NCBI GenBank assembly: GCA_964389925.1
Contig: CAYMGE010000007.1
Span: 45,167 to 109,166, forward strand
Source: CALECP01 sp964389925
GTDB taxonomy: Bacteria > Chloroflexota > Anaerolineae > Promineifilales > Promineifilaceae
Length of the DNA stretch: 64,000 nucleotides
Reading direction: 5' to 3'
The notes below the pieces were generated by a model that searched no databases, was not told where the DNA came from, and saw nothing but the letters and a program-made list of their open reading frames with translations. Positions 43,277-52,400 of the stretch are shown one piece after another. Both the position numbers and the translations under genes were made by a program. The stretch's first letter is position 1; every line of letters starts with the position of its first letter.

Positions 43277-45475
43277 ATGGAAGCATTTATCAAGGCGGCA
43301 CGTAAACCAGTTGTTGAGTGGGGGCGGCAATCGGCCGAATATCTCTCTGAGCCAATTCGCTTTTTGCGGAACTATCAACTTAGTAACATACAGCCCGATC
43401 TCGCGGCCGGCCTAACTGTGGCAGCCGTCATGTTGCCACAGGCGATTGCCTACGCGCTGATCGCTGAACTGCCGCCCGAAGTGGGCTTGTACACCGCGTT
43501 CATCACTGCGATCATCGCTGCATTGTGGGGGTCATCGATCCACCTACACACGGGGCCTACAAATGCCGCTTCGCTACTTGTCTTGACAACCTTATTGCCG
43601 CTTGCCCAACCCGGCACGCAGGAATTTCTCGTTTTGGCAGGCATGATGGCTGTCTTATCGGGCATCATTCGCCTATTATTTGGGCTGTTTCGACTTGGGT
43701 TCTTGGTCAACTTCGTCGCAGATAGCGTCATCACGGGCTTTACAGCGGCGGCAGGTGTCTTGATCGGTGTCAATCAGTTGCGCCCGTTGATGCGGCTCGA
43801 TTTCCAGAGCGACCCGCTTTTCTTAGTCACACTGTGGCGCGTCGTTCGCAATCTGCCATCTTTACATCTACCGAGCTTGCTGTTGGGGTTAACGACGATT
43901 GGGATTATCTATGTCGTGAAGCGTTTTCGGCCGAAGTGGCCAAGCGCGCTCATCAGCCTCACGCTTGCGTCTCTCCTTGTCTACCTACTCGGTCTCAATG
44001 AAAACTATGGTGTCCAAGTGCTAGGAGAAATTCCGCAGGGTCTGCCCGGTCTTCGCACAATGCCTTTAGCAAATACGGATGTATGGGGTGACATCTGGGC
44101 GGGTTCGCTGGCGGCCGCCATCATTGGCTTAGTGGAGGCGATGTCGATTGCACGGGCGTTTGCAGGTAAATCAGGCCAGCGACTCGACGCAAATCAAGAG
44201 TTTTTTGGACAAGGATTGTCCGCGATTATCGCGGGATTTTTTCAGGGCTATGTGCCATCCGGCTCGTTCACACGCTCTGCCATGTTATTCGAAGAAGGCG
44301 CAAAAACGCGCATGGCCTCGATTTTTTCGGGCATCATTGTCCTGATCGCGGCATTGACCATCAGCCCCCTCGTCGCCTATTTGCCACGCACAGCGTTAGC
44401 GGGCGTGCTTGTCTATGCGTCAGTAGGTATGGCAGATCGCGCCGAGATTCGGCGCACAATGGAAGCATCAATGGGCGACACGGCGATTCTTTGGGCAACA
44501 TTTGCCGCTGCGTTAATTTTGCCATTGCAGTACGCCGTACTAACAGGCGTGTTTGTCTCATTTGTGCGCTATGTCTCCCGAACATCTCATCCACTTGTGC
44601 TACCTGTCGTGCCAGATGAAGAGTTTGAACATTTTGAATCACGTGCAGATGCGGTTGAGTGTCCACAGTTGGGCGTTTTGACGATTGGGGGTGCGCTCTA
44701 TTTTGGTGCAACACGCCATGTCGAGGATCAAATTCGCGCCCATATCGAGGCGTTTCCCGACCAGAAATATCTGCTACTGCGGCTGCATCGCGTCAATCAT
44801 GTCGATATGACGGGCATCCACATGCTGGAGGGCATTGTACGCCTCTTGCGGAAAAAAGGCGGCGACCTCTATCTGATGCGCGTACACCAAAGCGTGATGG
44901 AGCGCATGGAGCAGACAGGGTTTGATGAGCTGCTGGGGCATGGTAATTTTTTGCCTGTTGAATCGGCCGTTCCCTACCTCTTCCATCGCGTCCTCGACCC
45001 CACGCTCTGCATTTACTCTTGTCAACATCGTGTCTGGAAAGAGTGTCAGACGTTGCCAAAATCACACAATCCCGCCTTCGTCCCGCTTTATGAGGTGGAA
45101 GCCCCCGATGCAGTTGTGCCAAGCATCGACCCAACAACGTTGTATGCACTGACACGTGAAATGGAGACATTTTGGCTCGTTGACGTGCGCGAAATGGCAG
45201 AATGGGAGATAGAAGGCTTTATTGAAAACTCGCACCTGATGCCGCTACCACGCTTCTTTCAGCGGCGATTGAATTTGCCTACCAACCGTGACCTTGTGTT
45301 TATTAGTCGCACGGGCAGACGGAGCCGCCATCTGGTTAGTCTATTACAGCGGCAGGGATGGCAAAACATCTATAATTTGAGTGGGGGCATCGTCGAGTGG
45401 CGACGAGCGGGACTGCCATTAGACACGATGCAGCTATCAACGGACATCGATTACACCGATGAGCGTTTTGAATAG
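43277..45475 (+). CDS. SulP-family anion transporter with STAS and rhodanese-like domains
   Basis: 732 residues. A SulP transporter core of 10-14 helices (about 25-440; DLAAGLTVAAVMLPQAIAYALIAELPPEVGLYTAF, HTGPTNAASLL, GYVPSGSFTRSAM) is followed by a STAS domain (about 455-555; LRLHRVNHVDMTGIHMLEGIVRLLRKKGGDLYL) and a C-terminal rhodanese fold (about 610-725; WLVDVREMAEWEIEGFIENSHLMPLPRF, LVFISRTGRRSRHLVSLLQRQGWQNIYNLSGGIVEWRRAGLP). The rhodanese catalytic Cys position is Ser (ISRTGRRS rather than CRSGRRS), so that domain is probably non-catalytic. The likely substrate is sulfate, bicarbonate or a related anion. Confidence 0.9.
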   Translation: MEAFIKAARKPVVEWGRQSAEYLSEPIRFLRNYQLSNIQPDLAAGLTVAAVMLPQAIAYALIAELPPEVGLYTAFITAIIAALWGSSIHLHTGPTNAASLLVLTTLLPLAQPGTQEFLVLAGMMAVLSGIIRLLFGLFRLGFLVNFVADSVITGFTAAAGVLIGVNQLRPLMRLDFQSDPLFLVTLWRVVRNLPSLHLPSLLLGLTTIGIIYVVKRFRPKWPSALISLTLASLLVYLLGLNENYGVQVLGEIPQGLPGLRTMPLANTDVWGDIWAGSLAAAIIGLVEAMSIARAFAGKSGQRLDANQEFFGQGLSAIIAGFFQGYVPSGSFTRSAMLFEEGAKTRMASIFSGIIVLIAALTISPLVAYLPRTALAGVLVYASVGMADRAEIRRTMEASMGDTAILWATFAAALILPLQYAVLTGVFVSFVRYVSRTSHPLVLPVVPDEEFEHFESRADAVECPQLGVLTIGGALYFGATRHVEDQIRAHIEAFPDQKYLLLRLHRVNHVDMTGIHMLEGIVRLLRKKGGDLYLMRVHQSVMERMEQTGFDELLGHGNFLPVESAVPYLFHRVLDPTLCIYSCQHRVWKECQTLPKSHNPAFVPLYEVEAPDAVVPSIDPTTLYALTREMETFWLVDVREMAEWEIEGFIENSHLMPLPRFFQRRLNLPTNRDLVFISRTGRRSRHLVSLLQRQGWQNIYNLSGGIVEWRRAGLPLDTMQLSTDIDYTDERFE

Positions 45476-45493
45476 AAGTTAAACAGACACCAA

Positions 45494-46153
45494 ATGCAGA
45501 CAACACCAACAACTTGGATCGGCCGACACTGGCTTGCCATCATCAACAGCTTCTTAGCCCTTTACGTCTTTTTGCCAATTATCGCACCGTTTCTGATGGG
45601 GTTGGGTGTGACAACGCCCGCCCGTTTTATCTATCGTATCTACACACCGACCTGCCATCAGCTTGCCTTCCGCTCTATCTTTTTTGGTGGTGAACAGTTT
45701 GTTTACCCACGTGAACATGCCCAAACGTTGACAAGTATCACCTCATTTGAGGAATATGCCCAACACTTAGAGCAGTTTCATGATGTTTCACTTGAGGGAT
45801 TAGAGCTTGATTTGATGCTGGCAGGCAGGGCATTTCTCGGAACAGAAGAGATGGGCTTTAAGACAGCAATTTGTCAGCGTGATCTGATGATTTTTGGTTT
45901 TATGTTGCTGGGCGGGTTATTGTTTGGCATTATGCGGACACATTGGAATATTCGGCCGATGCCCCTCCTCTTGTTTGTTCTCATTGGCATGACCCCCATC
46001 GCGTTTGACGGCTTCAGTCAGCTATTCAGCTACTATATTCCATCGCTGGCTTTTCGAGAGAGTCCGCCATATATGCGGATAGCGACAGGGGCATGGTTTG
46101 GGCTGTGCGTGGCGTGGCTGGCGTTTCCGCGCATCGGCCGAACGATGCGCTAA
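45494..46153 (+). CDS. DUF2085 membrane protein
   Basis: 219 residues with four to five membrane helices and the DUF2085 Cys/His/Asp pattern: TPTCHQLAFRSIF, KTAICQRDLMIF and IAFDGFSQLFSYY. The two cysteines and the DG pair suggest a metal or quinone site in the membrane, but no function is established. It follows the SulP gene by 18 bases on the same strand, so they may be co-transcribed. Confidence 0.8.
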   Translation: MQTTPTTWIGRHWLAIINSFLALYVFLPIIAPFLMGLGVTTPARFIYRIYTPTCHQLAFRSIFFGGEQFVYPREHAQTLTSITSFEEYAQHLEQFHDVSLEGLELDLMLAGRAFLGTEEMGFKTAICQRDLMIFGFMLLGGLLFGIMRTHWNIRPMPLLLFVLIGMTPIAFDGFSQLFSYYIPSLAFRESPPYMRIATGAWFGLCVAWLAFPRIGRTMR

Positions 46154-46470
46154 AACTGAAAGCCTTCCCGATATGGCACAACTTTGTAGTCAAAATCAGT
46201 CACAAATGCCTCTAGCTGCTCGTTGAGCGTTGACCATGCCTCGCTGTCGAGCAGTTCCATCATCGTCTCGCGGTCGCGTGAGACAAACCCAATTTGCCGA
46301 TTGGGAGCCTCGCCATACGCGACAGTCCATGCCTCTGTCATCTCAATCCCGCGCTTTTGCATCATGGGCAGATAGTTTCCCATAATAAACTGGTAGTACT
46401 CCTGCAACTGGCGTGGGTCAACGTCGTAGCTCATTATCAATTTGGTGAAATTACGGGTATCAATTGCCAT
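46150..46470 (-). CDS. Small dimeric alpha/beta-barrel (NIPSNAP-like) protein
   Basis: 106 residues: KLIMSYDVDPRQLQEYYQFIMGNYLPMMQKRGIEMTEAWTVAYGEAPNRQIGFVSRDRETMMELLDSEAWSTL. The beta-alpha-beta pattern, with a helix after the first strand and a long helix over DREtMMELL, fits a ferredoxin-like dimeric barrel, close to NIPSNAP or DUF1330-type proteins. No catalytic residues are evident. It converges on the DUF2085 gene with a 4-base overlap. Confidence 0.6.
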   Translation of the reverse strand: MAIDTRNFTKLIMSYDVDPRQLQEYYQFIMGNYLPMMQKRGIEMTEAWTVAYGEAPNRQIGFVSRDRETMMELLDSEAWSTLNEQLEAFVTDFDYKVVPYREGFQF

Positions 46471-46553
46471 CTTGGGAGTATGGCAAAGTTGGGAGGGAAT
46501 GCAATAGCTTGTTAGTCGCAGCTTGGACAGCGAGGTAGGTTACAATTAAGTTT

Positions 46554-47684
46554 ATGACACTGACAGAGCAGTTAAAAGCAAAGGCACAGGCGTTGGGATT
46601 TTCGTTTGTGGGGGTGGTCTCGGCCGAGCCAAGCCCCTATCTTGCGGCTTACAAACGCTGGATTGCGGCCGAGATGCACGGCAAAATGGGCTATCTCGCT
46701 CGGCCGGATCGCCTCGTTCGGCGCGAAGATTTGAACATCATTGTGCCAAATATCCGTTCGCTCGTCTGCGTTGGCCTTGACTATTTCTCATTCAAACTGC
46801 CTGACAAACTCGCCAGCGATCCAAGTCGCGGGCGCATCTCTAACTACGCATGGGGAGTCGATTATCACGACGTGATGACTCCGCGTCTGAAAGAGCTAGC
46901 GACGTGGTTGCGTGAGATGAGCGATGATCTAGTACAGTCTAAAGTTTATGTCGATACGGGCGCAATTCTCGAACGCAGCCATGCCGAGATGGCCGGTCTT
47001 GGCTTTTTTGGCAAAAACACGATGCTTATTCAACCACGTCGTGGCTCTTATTTTTTCTTGGGCGAACTGCTCACAACGCTCCCGCTTGACCCGGACATTC
47101 CACGCCAGATGCCAAGTTGTGGCTCCTGTACACGTTGCCTTGTCGCTTGCCCAACCAACGCTTTCCCAACACCGTACACGCTGGATGCACGTCGCTGTAT
47201 CTCCTATCTGACAATCGAACTCAAGGGCTGGATTCCCCACGATTTGCGCCCGCTCATAGGGAACTGGGTTTACGGTTGTGATGTTTGCCAAGATGTTTGC
47301 CCATGGAATCGCTTTGCCGCCGAAACGCAAGAGAATAATTTTCGCGCTGTCAGCAATGAGATCGCCGTGCCAAAGCTGCTTGATTTGCTCGTTTTAGACG
47401 AAATGGCTTTCAAAGAACGCTTTGCCAACAGCCCCATTTTACGCATCAAGCGGCGTAGATTGGTGCGTAATGCGTGTGTGGCGGTGGGAAATTGGAGGAG
47501 CGAAGAGGCGGTTCCAATACTCGAAAAATTATTGCGAGACAGAGAACCGCTCGTGCGGGGTCATGCGGCTTGGGCGTTGGGGCAAATTGGAGAGGTGTTA
47601 GAGATTAAGCGGATGGTTGCGGCCGAAGACGACCCCGCTGTACAAAATGAGATGGAATGTGCAATTGCTGAGAGCGCCGAATAG
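46554..47684 (+). CDS. queG: Epoxyqueuosine reductase
   Basis: 376-residue cobalamin and iron-sulfur enzyme of the last queuosine step in tRNA. Two ferredoxin clusters are seen: CGSCTRCLVACP and CDVCQDVCPWN, plus the cobalamin-binding N-terminal domain (YVDTGAILERSHAEMAGLGFFGKNTMLIQPRRGSYFFLGELLTTL). Residues about 300-370 form a HEAT-like tail (NACVAVGNWRSEEAVPILEKLL). Length and motifs are complete. Confidence 0.93.
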   Translation: MTLTEQLKAKAQALGFSFVGVVSAEPSPYLAAYKRWIAAEMHGKMGYLARPDRLVRREDLNIIVPNIRSLVCVGLDYFSFKLPDKLASDPSRGRISNYAWGVDYHDVMTPRLKELATWLREMSDDLVQSKVYVDTGAILERSHAEMAGLGFFGKNTMLIQPRRGSYFFLGELLTTLPLDPDIPRQMPSCGSCTRCLVACPTNAFPTPYTLDARRCISYLTIELKGWIPHDLRPLIGNWVYGCDVCQDVCPWNRFAAETQENNFRAVSNEIAVPKLLDLLVLDEMAFKERFANSPILRIKRRRLVRNACVAVGNWRSEEAVPILEKLLRDREPLVRGHAAWALGQIGEVLEIKRMVAAEDDPAVQNEMECAIAESAE

Positions 47685-47799
47685 TTTGCGTCGCGTGACT
47701 GTGTTTTGCTAATAGATCCTCAACAGGGATTGCTGGTGGACGTGAATCAGGCTTTGTGTTTGTACGTTGTGCAAGCGTTGTTAGATTTGAGCTCATCAT
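47605..47799 (-). CDS. Doubtful small ORF antisense to the queG 3' end
   Basis: 64 codons starting ATGATG with a strong ribosome binding site (CTGGAGGT, 7-9 bases upstream). The product (MMSSNLTTLAQRTNTKPDS ...) has no domain I recognise, and its second half overlaps queG on the opposite strand. It may be a real small protein, a truncated gene start left after a rearrangement, or chance. The strong start signal is the only evidence. Confidence 0.25.
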   Translation of the reverse strand: MMSSNLTTLAQRTNTKPDSRPPAIPVEDLLAKHSHATQTIRRSQQLHIPSHFVQRGRLRPQPSA

Positions 47800-47891
47800 A
47801 ATATTTACCTCCAGAACGGTGCGTTTTGCTGCTATAAATCTAACACAAAAAACATGCTTAATTTAGTGTTTGAGCAACTTTATACCTTGTT

Positions 47892-48539
47892 CTATACCCT
47901 TCGCCACCAAAGTAAACGCTCCCACCAGCGTTTTCGACGACGACGCTGAAAAGGTTCAGGCGGTAGCGGATCGTATGTGAAGGTTTTTATTTCGATTGGG
48001 CTGCCTGTGCCAGTATCATATTCACAACCGGCAAGTAAACCAACGCGAGCGACCGCTTCTGCATCGGCCGACTGCTCATAAACTGCCCACATCGCGCCTA
48101 TTGCAAAATCCATCCCCGACCCCATCGCGTGAAAGCGCGTATATTCCTGTGCGTATCGTTGTGAGTCGATGCCAAATATCCCGTGCTGATTGGCAACCAA
48201 TGCCAACCATTTTGTTTGCTCAAAAGGAACGCCGTCGCTTGTCGGCGTTTCGTTTAGATGGTAATCGCGCACCAGATTTTTGTGCATGATTCGCATAAAG
48301 TCAAAAATATCTTGTGATGAACGAAAATCGGGTGGTTTGTCCATCCGGGCGATGTAATTTGCAAGCACCTGTTTCCATGCGGCCGAGCCGCTAACAGCAA
48401 TATATCCATCCCCTACTTGTGTCAGTTTTGAATGGTTTGCAATATGCGTCGCATTGGCTTTTAGATTGTGAAAGGTTGTAAGGGTATCACCCCCAATAGC
48501 AATCTGATTGCCTTTGCGAACAACGACGATAGTAGTCAT
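47892..48539 (-). CDS. HslV/proteasome-like Ntn hydrolase
   Basis: 215 residues starting MTTIVVVRKGNQIAIGGDTLTT, as in T1-family proteases such as HslV, in which removal of Met exposes the N-terminal Thr nucleophile. Further features are HSKLTQVGDGYIAVSGSAAWKQVL (HslV-like Lys and Gly-Ser segment) and FHAMGSGMDFAIGAMWAVYEQSADAEAVARVGLLAGCEYD, the typical proteasome C-terminal helix pair. The C terminus is a basic extension (QRRRRKRWWERLLWWRRV). No hslU ATPase gene lies next to it, so it is a stand-alone member rather than classical HslV. AAGGAAGA precedes the ATG. Confidence 0.75.
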   Translation of the reverse strand: MTTIVVVRKGNQIAIGGDTLTTFHNLKANATHIANHSKLTQVGDGYIAVSGSAAWKQVLANYIARMDKPPDFRSSQDIFDFMRIMHKNLVRDYHLNETPTSDGVPFEQTKWLALVANQHGIFGIDSQRYAQEYTRFHAMGSGMDFAIGAMWAVYEQSADAEAVARVGLLAGCEYDTGTGSPIEIKTFTYDPLPPEPFQRRRRKRWWERLLWWRRV

Positions 48540-48747
48540 ATTTCTTCCTTACTCTCCCAACACAAAACTGCTGAAAGCTCAAAAATCCGCGCTGAATCAG
48601 CACGTCATCATGCTCAGGTATTGTGTTTCGTTACAAAAAATGATGATAATTATCAACAAAAGATCTGATAACGTAAGGGTCGCTGTCGGAATAGGAATCT
48701 ATCACTTTCCAAAAAGTGTTGTCAAAAGATGTCACGCTTGTTGTCTT

Positions 48748-48890
48748 AGGCTCTAGTACACTGCGGCGTAGATAATTGACATATTGTTCTCGTCATTATC
48801 CAGAGTGGCACGCTATTAGAGAACAGGTCAGATACTTACGCCGTGCTGTACTAGTGACATTTGTGAAAGATTTGCATAAGCAAAATTGTC
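48748..48890. repeat. REP-like palindrome copy 2, split by a MITE-like insert
   Basis: The left part AGGCTCTAGT (48748-48757) and the right part CTAGTGACATTTGTGAAAG and on (from 48851) match the two sides of the copy at 43062-43114 read in reverse complement. Confidence 0.6.
48755..48852. mobile_element. MITE-like 98-bp insert with terminal inverted repeats
   Basis: Ends GTACACTGCGGCGTA (48756-48770) and TACGCCGTGCTGTAC (48837-48851) pair at 12 of 15 positions. CTAG stands at both borders (48753-48756 and 48851-48854), which fits a TA or CTAG target duplication. The insert interrupts the second REP-like copy. It has no ORF, so any transposase would have to be supplied elsewhere. Confidence 0.5.
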
Positions 48891-48999
48891 ATAAGTAACA
48901 GCTTAGGATTAATGTAAATATGATCGTGGTGAGCGAACATAGAGTCTATGATAAGGCACAAATTAGAAGACAGAAAATGGGAAAAAATATATGGAGGTT

Positions 49000-49036
49000 T
49001 GAGACTGATCGGAGGGATTTACACGATCGTGTCTCA
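49000..49036. repeat. Inverted repeat TGAGACTGATCG / CGATCGTGTCTCA
   Basis: Two near-complementary arms with a roughly 12-base spacer in otherwise empty DNA. It may be a terminator-like hairpin or a binding site; no T-run follows. Confidence 0.35.
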
Positions 49037-49146
49037 TAGCAACACTTTTGTAGGGTCGTAAGGCTGACACAAATTAACAACTTTAGGTGAAAGTAAATAG
49101 CATCCTGAATCTGCTCCTATAGACCTAATCGTGAATATCGCCTAAT

Positions 49147-49401
49147 TCATTCTGCTTGACACTCGCTATCAACATACGCAAAAGCATCCATCGTATCCCA
49201 CAAATCAGCTAAAAAATCAGGGTCGCTTGCGCCTTCTTCCATCAACTTCAATTGCTCTTCCAAAGTCAAACCTTTTACAAGACAACCTGCGCCAAACAGT
49301 GCGATGTGTTGTTCAATTAATCGCTCCACCGGCACGTACCCTGTCGCAGTTTTCTGCGCTTGTTCCAGCAAAATCGCATCAAGAGAGTTTTGTGTTTTCA
49401 T
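49147..49401 (-). CDS. Small hypothetical protein next to the SARP gene
   Basis: 84 residues from the ATG at 49401 (a GTG at 49422 would add seven). It is mostly helical and acidic: MKTQNSLDAILLEQAQKTAT, VERLIEQHIALFGAGCLV, GLTLEEQLKLMEEGASDPDFLADLWDTMDAFAYVDSEC. No known domain. It follows the SARP gene on the same strand, so it may be its last operon gene. There is no clear ribosome binding site. Confidence 0.55.
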   Translation of the reverse strand: MKTQNSLDAILLEQAQKTATGYVPVERLIEQHIALFGAGCLVKGLTLEEQLKLMEEGASDPDFLADLWDTMDAFAYVDSECQAE

Positions 49402-49424
49402 AATGATATTGTACAAAGTCACCG

Positions 49425-52400
49425 CTATGATTCAACGAGATCGAGAATCCGCCGATGCAGCCAAAAGGAACGCCAGCGCGTGCGGGTTGAGTCGTCGGTC
49501 AGGTTTTGGGCGATGGTTGCCATCATTTGACGCACATGGGTGACGGCGGCGGGGAGGTGGTCGCTGTTTGTGTCGCGCAAGGTTTCGAGCCAGTAAAGCA
49601 ATGTGATGTACGCCTCTGATGCGATGGGGTTGAATCGGCCGATCAACAGCGAAATCCCCTCCGACAACCCCCGCGCCTCGCTTTCATTCCCCAATTGCAG
49701 ATGCAGCCACGCCTTGATCGCGGTGCGGGCAACTTGGTTGTAGAGGAGTGCGGGAACGGGGTCGTGCTGGTCGAGGGCGGTTAGCTGGTCGAGGGCGTGC
49801 GCGTACTGTTCGCGGCGGATGGCGATCCAAACGGTGGCGAGACGGTAGAGAACGTGGGCGTTGAGGTGCGCGTCGTCGTCGGGTGGGGAGAGGAGAGGCT
49901 GGGCGGTTTTGGTGAGTGTTTCGGCCGAATGCCCACCGACAAACCCCATCACCAGCCGAATGTAGGCCGCATATTTGCCAAACATCGCGTTGTCATGCCG
50001 CTCGTCAAGTTCCGTTGCAAGGTCAAAGGCAGCGTCGGCGTTCTCAAAGTCGGCCAGCAAAATGTAGTTGAGGGCGAGACAGTGATAGGCGACCGCTTGC
50101 CGAAAATAATCCTGCGCGATTTTGGCGGCGGTGAGCGACCGTTCAAGCAGTTGATGGGTGCGCGGAAAGTCAAGCGCATCCCGTGTCATGTACGCGAGAT
50201 TGATTAGCGCGACCGCCTGCCCGACATAATCGCGCAGGTCACTGGCGATAGTGAGATAGCGTTCGGCGTTGGCGCGGGCTTCTGTGTGTCGTCCCGTTTT
50301 TGAGTAGAGCGCACCGAGATTATTGCTGGCGCGGCCGATTAACCGCCGCACGCCCAGCCGCTTGGCGAGATCAAGTGCGGTCAGCCACTCTGCTTCTGCC
50401 TTCGTAAATTTGCCCTGATGATAATATAAATCCCCCAGACTGTTGCGTGCGTCAAGTTCGATTAGCTGGCTGCCGATTTGTGTTGCAATCTGGATCGCTT
50501 CGAGCAGATATTTTTCGGCCGATTCTCGCAATTCCCGCCGTTCCGCCGCCCTCCCTAGCTGCATTAGCGTCTCTGCCTCGCCCAGCCGATCCCCCGTCAC
50601 GCGCAAAATAGCGAGACAGCGCACCCCGTACTGCTCGATCTTTTGATGCTGGTCGTGCTTGAACGCCAGCTTCATTAACGCCCACAGCAGATGAGTTTCC
50701 CCGACAGGCTGCGTCGTTTGGGCGAGTGTATCGGTGAGGGTCGCTGCGAGATCGGGGCGTTTGCCGCCGCGCAGATAGAGCTGCCCCGCCTGACCCACTA
50801 AAATACCACGCTCGTTTTCGTCGGGTAGCGTCAGCAATTCGGCAAAGACGGCATCCATCAGCGCAGTTGCCTGTGCCGTTTCGCCGAGTTGAAAGAGAAT
50901 GAAGGCGTGATACGCTTGCAGTTTGGGGGTGAGATCGGCCGAAAAATTCCCCAACCGCGCCGCCGCCAACTGATCGCCCAACGTCTGCAAGCGTCCCTGC
51001 TGCTGCAAAAATGCTGCCCAGCCAAACAGCATGTCGCTGATGAGATCGCCGCGCCGCTGCTCAATCGCGGTCGCCCATGCGCGGCGGATATTCTCACCCG
51101 CTGCGCCCATCTCCTCGCGTGCGGTTGCCGCATTCCAACCGTGCAGTTGTGGAAACCATGCGGCCGTCTGCCGCGCATACCATTCGGCGTGGCGCAATAG
51201 CGCGGCCGGCGCATCGGTAAGCTGCTCGGCCGCATATTGGCGCACGGCCTCGTGCAGACCAAAGCGATCCCCCATGCGCTGGACGAGTGATCGGTTGATC
51301 AGTTGCAACAAATCGAGCAGCCGCGCATTGGCGACCGCCTGTGCCGCATCCCGCTCAAACGCACCGCGAAAAACGGCGAGCCGCGCCATCACATCGCGCT
51401 CATGCGCGGTCAACGTTCCCCATGTGTAGTCGAGGACGTGGCGCAAGTTGCGCTGGCGTGTGGGCAGATGGCGCAGATCGGTGTCGAACAGGGTCAGGTT
51501 GCGCTCGATTTCGGCCGAAATCTCCCCCACCGACAGCAGCCGCACCCACGATGCCGCCAGTTCAATGCTCAATGGGTGTCCCTGCACAACCGTGCAAAGC
51601 GATTCGATGGCGATCAAATCGTCGCCGGTTGGATTGAAACGTGCGTGGGCGCGGCGGGCGGCTTGGAGGAAGAGTTCGGCCGCGTGAGAGAGCGTGGTGC
51701 GTGGTGCGTGGTGCGTGGTTTGGAGACCAGACACGTCGAAAATCCATTCGTCGGGTTGATCGAATGATTGGCGGGAGGTGGTGAGGAGGGTGATGTTTGG
51801 GGCGACGGTGAGCAGGTCGGTGAGCCACGCCCCTTCGTTCAGGAGGTCTTCGCAGTTGTCGAGATAAAGGAGAAGCTGTTTGTCGCGCAAATAGTTGCGG
51901 AGTTGATCGTGCGGAGAGTCATCGCTTTGAAAGGTGAGATTGAGCGCGGCGGCGATGGGCAGCATGTCGGTCGCGCCGACGAGTGAAACAAACCAAACGC
52001 CATCGGGATAGTCGGCTGACTCCTCAACTGCCCGATGTGCCGCCGCCAACGCCAAGCGCGTTTTACCTGTCCCGCCGAGTCCCACTAGCGTTAACCAGCG
52101 GCAGTCGGGGTTTGCCAGCAAATCACCAATTTCCCTCAACTCCTGCTTGCGTCCAATTAGCGGAGCCTTGCCACGCGGCAAATTACTCGGCAATGCAGCC
52201 GCTTTCATCCTTCCGCCTTCATCCTTCATCCTTCCCAAAATGGCGGTCGTTTCGGCCGATGGCTCGACCCCCAGCTCATCCCACAACACCTGCTTGCACT
52301 TTTCGTAGACGCGCTGGGCTTCGGCCGATTGTCCATCCGCGATCAGATAGCGCATCCAATCTTGATACGCCTCCTCGCGCCATGCGTCGATTTCGACCTG

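Larger units (their letters stand above)
48540..49146. other. Intergenic region rich in inverted repeats
   Basis: 607 bases without a gene. It contains the interrupted REP-like copy at 48748-48890 with its MITE-like insert, and an inverted repeat at 49000-49036. It is AT-richer than the flanking genes and has no CGGCCG site. No promoter or RNA gene could be identified with confidence. Confidence 0.55.
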
